This document shows positions 1 to 5,151 of a stretch of DNA of 9,911 bases, one piece after another (positions within the stretch are counted from its first letter, which is position 1; each line of letters starts with the position of its first letter). The stretch spans positions 1 through 9,911 of the forward strand of contig JASHYF010000151.1 of the NCBI GenBank assembly GCA_030043235.1, given 5' to 3'. The position numbers were made by a program, and so were the translations under genes. The stretch is from Solirubrobacteraceae bacterium (GTDB lineage Bacteria; Actinomycetota; Thermoleophilia; Solirubrobacterales; Solirubrobacteraceae). A model generated the notes under the pieces. The model was not told the DNA's origin, did not search any database, and worked only from the letters and a program-made list of their open reading frames with translations.

Positions 1-87
1 AGCCTACGGTCCGCCTGCGACGCCGGCGGGCCGCTGGGGCGCGGCGCAGGGAAGGAAGGCGAAGCTGCGGAGTCTTCGTGGGGTACC

Positions 88-106
88 TGCTCACAGGGTG
101 TGAGCA
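88..106. promoter_or_regulatory. Perfect inverted repeat upstream of the lipoprotein gene
   Basis: TGCTCACA at 88-95 and TGTGAGCA at 99-106 are exact reverse complements separated by GGG. The centre is about 42 bp before the ATG at 139. The symmetry and place suit a dimeric repressor or activator operator, or a small hairpin in the leader or at the end of an upstream gene. No T-run follows it, which weakens a terminator reading. No convincing -35/-10 pair was found around it. The symmetry is seen directly; the function is inferred. Confidence 0.35.
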
Positions 107-127
107 TCCGTCGTCCGTAGCCCGGCC

Positions 128-134
128 AAAGGAG
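128..134 (+). promoter_or_regulatory. Ribosome binding site for the lipoprotein gene
   Basis: AAAGGAG ends four bases before the ATG at 139. It is a strong Shine-Dalgarno match, if slightly close, and it fixes this start over a GTG at 78 in another frame. Confidence 0.6.
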
Positions 135-138
135 TCTG

Positions 139-708
139 ATGCGCCCAGCCTTGAACACCCTCCTCCCCGCTCTCGCCATCTCGCTCGCGCTCGCCGCGTG
201 TGGCAGCAGCTCGAAAAGCACCTCGAGCTCCCCGCCGAGCTCCTCCTCCACGAGCGCCTCCTCCTCCGCGACCACCACCACCTCGACGAGCGCTGGCGCG
301 CAAGCCGTGAAGACGGCGTCCAACTCGCAGCTCGGGGCCACGGTGCTCGTGGACGCGAGGGGCATGACGCTCTACCACCTGAGCGGCGAGCAGCATGGCA
401 AGTTCATCTGCAAGAGCGCCGGATGTGAAAAGAACTGGCCGCCGGTGGCCGCGAGCGCGACCAACACCGCCATCAGTGGCTTGGAAACGGTCAAGCGCCC
501 GGACGGCAGCGAGCAGCTCGCCTACAGAGGCGAGCCGCTGTACACGTTCGCGGGAGACAGGGCGCCCGGCGAAGCCAACGGGCAGGGCGTCAAAGACGGC
601 GCCCACACGTGGAGCGCCGTGGTGGCGAGTGCGAGCGGCGCAAGCACCGGCCAGTCCACGTCGGCTTCCCAACCGGCGAGCTCCGGCGCCAGCAAACCCT
701 ACAGGTAG
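139..708 (+). CDS. COG4315-type secreted lipoprotein (Lipoprotein_15 repeats)
   Basis: This is a 189-aa predicted lipoprotein of unknown biochemical role. Residues 1-20 form a signal peptide with the lipobox LALAAC, so Cys21 would be lipid-modified and the protein anchored on the outer face of the membrane. Residues 22-56 are a Ser/Thr-rich linker typical of high-GC Gram-positive lipoproteins. Two copies of the secreted repeat PF03640 follow, at about 64-103 and 118-163. The second carries YTFAGD, matching the Yx(FWY)xxD motif that defines COG4315. The first has the degenerate form YHLSGE. A CKSAGC pair (Cys91, Cys96) lies between them. The tail from 165 is again Ser/Ala-rich. The ATG is set by a good ribosome binding site. 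The gene lies 69 bp before the CDF transporter gene on the same strand; co-transcription is possible but not shown. Confidence 0.88.
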   Translation: MRPALNTLLPALAISLALAACGSSSKSTSSSPPSSSSTSASSSATTTTSTSAGAQAVKTASNSQLGATVLVDARGMTLYHLSGEQHGKFICKSAGCEKNWPPVAASATNTAISGLETVKRPDGSEQLAYRGEPLYTFAGDRAPGEANGQGVKDGAHTWSAVVASASGASTGQSTSASQPASSGASKPYR

Positions 709-765
709 ACAGTCGCGCCGCGGCCCGCTCTCGAGGCCCGCCACGCCCCTGCGCTGGTCGCGTCG

Positions 766-771
766 TATCGT
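766..771 (+). promoter_or_regulatory. Possible -10 box giving a leaderless CDF transcript
   Basis: TATCGT matches four of six bases of TATAAT. It ends six bases before the ATG at 778, so transcription would start at or next to the A of the start codon. Only a weak purine stretch (GTGGGG) precedes this ATG, which fits a leaderless start. No clear -35 was found at the right distance, so this is a weak call. Confidence 0.25.
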
Positions 772-777
772 GGGGCG

Positions 778-1824
778 ATGGCCCACGAGCACCGCGCGCA
801 CCGTCACGGAGCGCACGCCCACGCGCACGGCGGGAGCGCCGAGGTCGACCGCCGTCGCCTGACCGGCGCGCTCGCGCTGATCGTGGCGTTCATGGCGGTC
901 GAGTTGGCGGCGGCGGTGCTGTCGCACTCGCTGGCGCTGCTGTCCGACGCGGGCCACATGCTGACGGACGCGGCCGCGATCGCCTTCTCGCTGGTGGCGC
1001 TCGCGCTCGCCTCGCGTCCCCCGCGGGGCGCGCTGACGTTCGGGCTGCGCCGCGTCGAGATCCTCTCGGCGCTGGCCAACGGCGTGACGCTGCTGGTGCT
1101 CGCCGCGCTGATCGCCTACGAGGCGATACGCCGCCTGTTCGCGCCGCCGCGCGTGCACGGCGAGCTGGTGCTGGCGGTGGCGCTGGCGGGCGTGCTCGTG
1201 AACCTGCTGGCGGTGTGGCTCATGTCCTCGGCCAACCGGCGCAGCCTGAACGTCGAGGGCAGCTTCGAGCACCTGCTCGCCGACCTGTATGGCTTCATCG
1301 GCACGGCGATCGCCGCGGCGATCATCCTCGCCACCGGCTTCCAGCGCGCCGACCCGATCGCGTCCCTGTTCATCGCGGCGCTGATGACGCGCACGGGCCT
1401 CGCGCTCGTCAGGGAGTCCGGACGCGTGTTCCTGGAGGCCGCCCCCAGGGGCCTCGACCCGCAGCAGATCGGCCGCGCGCTCGTCTGCGAGCCGGGTGTG
1501 GTGGAGGTTCACGACCTGCACGTGTGGGAGGTCACGAGCGGCTTCCCGGCGCTGTCCGCACACGTGCTCGTGGGCTCAGAGAACGACTGCCACGCCGCGC
1601 GGCGGGGGCTCGAGGCGATGCTGCACGAGCGCTTCGGGCTCGATCACACGACGCTGCAGGTCGACCACGCCGGCGGCGAGCGCTCGGACATCCTCCAGCT
1701 CACGATCGCGCCCTCCCAGGCAGGCTCCCAGCCGGCGCACGCGAGCGACGCAGCGTCAGGGGACGCCGAGCCCGCGCGCGCGCGCCGCGCGCCTCCCCAG
1801 GCGAGCTCCGAGCCCTCGCGCTGA
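778..1824 (+). CDS. Cation diffusion facilitator family metal exporter (CzcD/ZitB-like)
   Basis: This 348-aa membrane protein should export Zn2+ (or Cd2+/Co2+) from the cytoplasm in exchange for protons. The N-terminus is cytoplasmic and His-rich, with seven His in the first 17 residues. Hydrophobic segments lie at about 30-50, 57-78, 95-115, 130-150, 168-186 and 192-212, the six-TM pattern of the family. The transport site is visible as H60 and D64 in the second segment (SDAGHMLTD) and H165 and D169 in the fifth (EHLLAD), the HxxxD pairs of the CzcD/ZitB type. The cytoplasmic domain from about 225 contains VHDLHVWEVTSG, typical of the CDF C-terminal domain. Residues from about 312 to 348 form a low-complexity Ala/Ser/Arg tail beyond the usual family end. 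The TGA overlaps the ATG of the next gene (TGATG), so translation is probably coupled. Metal specificity cannot be read from the sequence. Confidence 0.93.
   Translation: MAHEHRAHRHGAHAHAHGGSAEVDRRRLTGALALIVAFMAVELAAAVLSHSLALLSDAGHMLTDAAAIAFSLVALALASRPPRGALTFGLRRVEILSALANGVTLLVLAALIAYEAIRRLFAPPRVHGELVLAVALAGVLVNLLAVWLMSSANRRSLNVEGSFEHLLADLYGFIGTAIAAAIILATGFQRADPIASLFIAALMTRTGLALVRESGRVFLEAAPRGLDPQQIGRALVCEPGVVEVHDLHVWEVTSGFPALSAHVLVGSENDCHAARRGLEAMLHERFGLDHTTLQVDHAGGERSDILQLTIAPSQAGSQPAHASDAASGDAEPARARRAPPQASSEPSR
1773..1792. repeat. Alternating CG tract in the CDF tail codons
   Basis: Thirteen alternating C/G bases (1773-1785) are followed by seven more (1786-1792). The stretch lies in codons for the low-complexity C-terminal tail of the CDF protein. 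Such tracts are prone to slippage and Z-DNA formation. A length change here would shift the last codons of the gene and disturb its overlap with the next one. Confidence 0.5.
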
Positions 1825-2906
1825 TGCGGATCCTCGTGGGGGTGCTGGGCGGCGCGCTGGTCGCGCTGATGCTGGTGGAGATCCTCGTCACGTACCTGTT
1901 GCCGCGGCGGGTCAAGCGCGATCCGAGGCTCGTACGCATGGTGTTCGCGTACGGGTGGCGCCCCTGGCGGCGACTCGCGCGGCGCCTGCCGGCGCAGGCC
2001 GGCGACACGATGCTCGGCCTGTACGGGCCCTTCGGCGTGTTCGTCAACCTCGTGCTCTGGGTGGCGGCGATGATGCTCGGCTACGCGTGCCTGCAATGGG
2101 CGGGGCACTCGCACCTGGCGCACGGGCACGGCGTGGACTTCGGCGAGGACGTGTTCTTCAGCGCGGCCACGATGGCCAGCAGCGGCACCGCGGGCCTCGC
2201 CGCGCACAGCGGCTTCGCGAAGGCGGTGCAGGTGATCGACGCGGCCAGCGGCCTTGCGGTGATAGCGATCGTGATCGGCTACCTGCCCTCGCTCTACCAG
2301 GCGTTCTCGCGCCGGGAGGCGACCGTGTCGCAGCTCGACGCCCGCGCCGGCTCGCCGCCGAGCGCGGGACGCCTCGTGCTGCGCACGACCCGGCGCGGCG
2401 GCTGGAATGCGCTGTGCGCGTATCTCGGCGGCTGGGAGCAGTGGGTGGCGGAGCTGATGGAGACCCACCTCGCATACCCGGTGCTCGGCTTCTTCCGCTC
2501 GCAGCACCTCAACCAGAACTGGCTGGCGGCGATGTGCACGGTGCTCGACGCGTGCGCCTTCACGATCGCGGCTGCGCCGCGTGAGCACGTGGACTCGGCG
2601 CGCTTCACGTTCGCGATCGCGCGCCACGCGGTCGTCGATCTCAGCTACAGCTACCGCGTCGCGCCGGCGCCGCCGGCGCGCGACCGGCTCCCCCCGGAGG
2701 ATCTGTCGGAGCTCTTGCGCCAGCTGCGCGAGGCCGGCGTGGAGCCCTCCGTCGAGCCGGCCGCGGTGGCCGAGCGCCTGGCGCACACGCGCGCGATGTA
2801 CGAGCCGTACGTGTGCGCGATGTCACAGCGCCTCGAGCTGGCGCTGCCGGCGTGGCTCGCGCCGGACTCGCCGACGGACAATTGGCGGAATACGGAATGG
2901 CACTGA
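1824..2906 (+). CDS. Ion-channel-like membrane protein with an atypical pore loop
   Basis: This 360-aa protein has the layout of a bacterial two-TM channel of the Ion_trans_2 type. A first hydrophobic segment covers residues 1-26, another about 66-92, then a pore-like re-entrant segment at about 107-128 (FFSAATMASSG), and a final hydrophobic helix at about 133-160. The position of a potassium filter is held by ASSGTAG, with no TxGYGD, so K+ selectivity is doubtful. The loop before the pore segment has HSHLAHGHG (residues 95-103), a possible metal site. Residues 165-360 look soluble and cytoplasmic, with a charged, partly helical region near 290-325, and were not recognised as a known domain. 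The ATG overlaps the CDF stop by one base and has no clear ribosome binding site, pointing to translational coupling and a shared role. The frame is open upstream to 609, but that part is a shadow of the CDF gene. A channel role is inferred from topology only. Confidence 0.75.
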   Translation: MRILVGVLGGALVALMLVEILVTYLLPRRVKRDPRLVRMVFAYGWRPWRRLARRLPAQAGDTMLGLYGPFGVFVNLVLWVAAMMLGYACLQWAGHSHLAHGHGVDFGEDVFFSAATMASSGTAGLAAHSGFAKAVQVIDAASGLAVIAIVIGYLPSLYQAFSRREATVSQLDARAGSPPSAGRLVLRTTRRGGWNALCAYLGGWEQWVAELMETHLAYPVLGFFRSQHLNQNWLAAMCTVLDACAFTIAAAPREHVDSARFTFAIARHAVVDLSYSYRVAPAPPARDRLPPEDLSELLRQLREAGVEPSVEPAAVAERLAHTRAMYEPYVCAMSQRLELALPAWLAPDSPTDNWRNTEWH

Positions 2907-2918
2907 CGCTCCGGTCGT

Positions 2919-2960
2919 CTCGCGACAGACGCGACGCTTCGCGTGGGCGTCTGTCGCGAG
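2919..2960. terminator. Strong stem-loop between convergent genes
   Basis: Arms at 2919-2932 and 2947-2960 are perfect reverse complements over 14 bp. The 14-base loop can itself fold (2934-2937 with 2941-2944). The stem starts 12 bases after the stop of the channel-like gene. No T-run follows, so intrinsic termination is uncertain. Between convergent genes it could slow polymerase from either side. The right arm is part of the first 58-bp repeat copy. Confidence 0.4.
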
Positions 2961-3058
2961 GCGACCTCCGCTTTGCGAGGGGCGCGGGCGGACGCGTGGC
3001 GTGGGCGTCTGTCGCGAGGCGACCTCCGCTTTGCGAGGGGCGTGGGCGGACGCGTGGC
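2943..3058. repeat. Two tandem copies of a 58-bp repeat
   Basis: Copy one is 2943-3000 and copy two 3001-3058. They differ only at one C/T position in the second half of the unit (TTTGCGAGGGGCGCGGGC versus GGGGCGTGGGC). Each unit contains the small palindrome GTCGCGAGGCGAC. The repeat lies in the gap between convergent genes. Because 58 is not a multiple of three, it is not a peptide repeat. It could be a recent tandem duplication or a local sample of a dispersed extragenic repeat; only a genome-wide comparison could tell. Confidence 0.85.
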
Positions 3059-3089
3059 GTGGCGCGGTTCGACGCTCTCGGCGACGCGC

Positions 3090-4430
3090 TCATTCCAAGC
3101 TGTGTCGGTGGCGCCTCGCGTACGGCGTTCTGGGCGTGGGAGCTGCGGCGAACGACGCGCCCGGCGGCGCGTGGATCGTCGCGCTCGCGATTGTGCGCCC
3201 GAGCCCTTCGCCTGGCGAGTAGATGACTTCCACGTTGAGCGTGTGCCTGTCGCAACCGCTTGTGCTGGGGTCGTCGACCCGCCAGCTGATGCGTTCGCCG
3301 CGTAGCACGTCGCGGTCGATGCTTTCCAGGGCGCCGCCGCGGCCGCCGTGCGGGGCGCCGCAGATCTGCGACAGCATCATGAGTGTGTAGTGCTGGCTCG
3401 CGCTTGTGACCGCGAACGGAGCGATGAGCGATATCGACAGCCCGCTTACGGTCTGCGCTCGGGTCGCGAGACTCACCTGCAGCGGTAGATGCAGCGCGGG
3501 TTCGGGGGCCGAAGGCGCGATGTGGGGGGAGGGGCATGGTTTGGCGAGATGCGAGACCGCGCCCGGTGGGAGGCTGGGGGCGCGGTTGCAGAGCCTGCCG
3601 CCGATGCGGTAGGTGATGAGCGACAGTGCCGGGCCGGGGGCCAAGTCGCCGAACGTTCCAAGTGCTTCACCGCCGTAGCCAGCCTGTTCTTGGGGGGAGA
3701 AGTCATGCACGATCAGATAGGCGCCCGTCGTGGCCGCCACGTCAACCGTGTGGCTGGCGCGCTTGAACTCGTAGGTGACGCTCACGGCTTGGGGGCCCAG
3801 GAGTCCGTAGAGGAGATCGCGCAGGTCCGTCGGTGGGGTGTGGCTCACGTTCGCGTTGGGGTCGGCGCTGCGATCGACGCCGACGTGCTCGCCCGCGACG
3901 GCTTTGCCTTCCAGCGCGCACGAGATCGTCTCGCTCCCGATTTGATCGAACACGCTCCCGTGGTAGACGTCTCGTGGCAGCGCGTTCGCCGGGATCGGGT
4001 GGAAGCGTCCGTCGTTTGCGAAGGCGCCGTCGACGCCGAGCACGCCGAGCTGCCCATCCTGGACCCGGCCGGTCTGCAGGCAAGTCTCGCCGCGTGTGGT
4101 GTGCACGATCCGCATGCCCCAGGGCAGCCCGCCTTCTGGATCGGGGGTCGTGACGACGATCCCGCTCGCTCCTCCCAGGGCGCTCACGCCGATGCCCGCG
4201 TTTGGATTCAGCAGCTCTTCTGGGCGCACCGGCGCACCCGTGAGGATCACGCCCGTCGCCGCGAGCGCGATCGCGCAGACGCCGAGCACGGCGAGCATCG
4301 CCAGCGCCGGCGAGCGCCGTCTGATGCGCCCGAGCCGCAGACGGCCAGCGCGGACGCGCTGGCCGTCTGGGGACAGGCGCCGTCGTGCCGCCTCGTGCAG
4401 GGCCCGCTCGAACTCTGGGAAGACGCTCAT
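3090..4430 (-). CDS. Putative membrane-anchored regulator (anti-sigma-like) of the adjacent ECF sigma factor
   Basis: This 446-aa single-pass protein has a basic N-terminal segment (residues 1-40, rich in Arg), one TM helix at about 41-64, and a large domain beyond the membrane. The outer domain has six cysteines (117, 171, 281, 299, 357, 393) that could form disulphides. A region at 97-145 (LPWGMRIVHTTRGETC, then a Gly/Asp-rich stretch) resembles a segment I recall from other Thermoleophilia proteins of unknown function. The ATG overlaps the sigma factor stop by four bases (ATGA), and AGGTGAG lies just before it, so the two proteins are made together. That layout is what a membrane anti-sigma factor would show. 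However, there is no HxxxCxxC zinc motif and the cytoplasmic part is only about 40 residues, so binding to sigma is inferred from context. The C-terminus (432-446) is Arg/His-rich. It may instead be a target or sensor gene of the sigma factor. Confidence 0.78.
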   Translation of the reverse strand: MSVFPEFERALHEAARRRLSPDGQRVRAGRLRLGRIRRRSPALAMLAVLGVCAIALAATGVILTGAPVRPEELLNPNAGIGVSALGGASGIVVTTPDPEGGLPWGMRIVHTTRGETCLQTGRVQDGQLGVLGVDGAFANDGRFHPIPANALPRDVYHGSVFDQIGSETISCALEGKAVAGEHVGVDRSADPNANVSHTPPTDLRDLLYGLLGPQAVSVTYEFKRASHTVDVAATTGAYLIVHDFSPQEQAGYGGEALGTFGDLAPGPALSLITYRIGGRLCNRAPSLPPGAVSHLAKPCPSPHIAPSAPEPALHLPLQVSLATRAQTVSGLSISLIAPFAVTSASQHYTLMMLSQICGAPHGGRGGALESIDRDVLRGERISWRVDDPSTSGCDRHTLNVEVIYSPGEGLGRTIASATIHAPPGASFAAAPTPRTPYARRHRHSLE

Positions 4431-4981
4431 CTCTCACCTACCAGTCGGATTCGCAGGGTGCGCAGCCCACGGCTCACGCGTTGGCGCACCAACGCCTCCG
4501 AGCACGCCAACTCGCTGGCTATCTCGCTGTAGGCGCGTTCGTGGATCACGCGCGCGCGGACCGCATCGCGCTGGTCGTCTGGAAGCGCCTCCAGCACATG
4601 CTCGCTGCTCGACAGCCGCTCGATGATCTCGGCGGCGTGATCATCCAGCACCAGCGCCGGCAGCCCCAGACGCAGCCGCGCCTGCGCCTCCACACGACCA
4701 CCGCGGAGGCTGGCAGCCAGTACGTGGCGGGCGATGCCGAACAGCCATTGGTCGGCGCGCCCACGCGCGGGGTCGTAGCTGTCGATGCCCTCCAAGGCAC
4801 GCGCAAACGTCTCCGCCATCAGGTCAGCAGCCAGATCCTGCCGGCCGACGCAACGCATGAAAAAGCCGAGCACCGGCCGCTCGAAACGCCGGTAGAAGGC
4901 CGCAAACGAGTCAGCGTCTGCGGGTGCTCCCCAGGCCAAGCCCTGCATGTAGGCACCGTTTCGGCCGTCCCGGATGCTCAT
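4427..4981 (-). CDS. ECF-type RNA polymerase sigma factor (sigma-70 family)
   Basis: This 184-aa protein has the two domains of extracytoplasmic-function sigma factors. Sigma region 2 spans about residues 25-92: FAAFYRRFERPVLGFF, then DLAADLMAETFARAL, and WLFGIARHVL at its end, which binds core polymerase and the -10 element. Region 4 spans about 125-180, with the helix-turn-helix AYSEIASELACSEALVRQRV that reads the -35 element. A short linker joins them and region 3 is absent, as expected. The start at 4981 is chosen because an in-frame TAG lies three codons upstream. Met12 is an alternative without a better ribosome binding site. The stop overlaps the start of the membrane protein gene, the classic sigma/regulator pair. 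The regulon is not visible here. Confidence 0.93.
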   Translation of the reverse strand: MSIRDGRNGAYMQGLAWGAPADADSFAAFYRRFERPVLGFFMRCVGRQDLAADLMAETFARALEGIDSYDPARGRADQWLFGIARHVLAASLRGGRVEAQARLRLGLPALVLDDHAAEIIERLSSSEHVLEALPDDQRDAVRARVIHERAYSEIASELACSEALVRQRVSRGLRTLRIRLVGER

Positions 4982-4989
4982 CCTCAGCT

Positions 4990-5018
4990 ATTGTCATCGG
5001 CGCAGGCTTCTGTGACAC
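4990..5018 (-). promoter_or_regulatory. Candidate promoter of the sigma factor operon (near-leaderless)
   Basis: On the minus strand, GTGTCA (5013-5018) is followed after exactly 17 bases by GACAAT (4990-4995). Each matches four of six bases of the housekeeping consensus TTGACA / TATAAT. The -10 ends eight bases before the ATG at 4981, so the leader would be zero to two bases. GAGG directly abuts the ATG and is too close to act as a ribosome binding site. The rest of the gap, 5019-5151, shows no gene or convincing terminator. Confidence 0.35.
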
Positions 5019-5151
5019 GCAGCCGATGCCCGGCAGAGCTCGTGTGGCGGCGGCGCGAGGCTTCTGCGTATCGTCGGACGCACCACCCCGCACCTTGAGA
5101 GCAGCCGTTGCGCGGTGGTTCGGCGGCCCGGTACGAGCTTGACGCCCGGCC

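Noticed and set aside
91..1563. Long minus-strand open frame opposite the lipoprotein and CDF genes
   Set aside because: Its translation is Arg/His/Gly/Ala-rich with no domain or membrane pattern, and it overlaps two well-supported plus-strand genes. Long empty frames are expected at this GC content.
609..1823. Upstream extension of the channel-like gene in the same frame
   Set aside because: This part encodes an Arg-rich low-complexity product and covers the CDF gene. The ATG at 1824, overlapping the CDF stop, begins with a proper TM helix.
2655..2690. GC-only near-palindrome inside the channel-like gene
   Set aside because: It lies in codons for an Ala/Pro/Arg linker and is explained by GC-rich codon choice; the arms do not match exactly.
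1644..2786. Minus-strand open frame opposite the channel-like gene
   Set aside because: Arg/His-rich shadow with no recognisable domain; the plus strand has clear membrane segments.
2581..3226. Plus-strand open frames running through the 58-bp repeats
   Set aside because: They are composed of Arg-rich shadow of the channel-like gene plus repeat sequence read in shifting frames, with no start signals.
3489..4532. 347-codon plus-strand frame opposite the membrane protein and sigma genes
   Set aside because: No ribosome binding site or domain; the minus-strand frames show a TM helix and clear sigma regions with a 4-bp overlap.
5065..5082. Small hairpin TGCGT/ACGCA in the gap downstream of the large gene
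   Set aside because: A 5-bp stem with an 8-base loop and no T-run is expected by chance in this composition, so it was not called a terminator.
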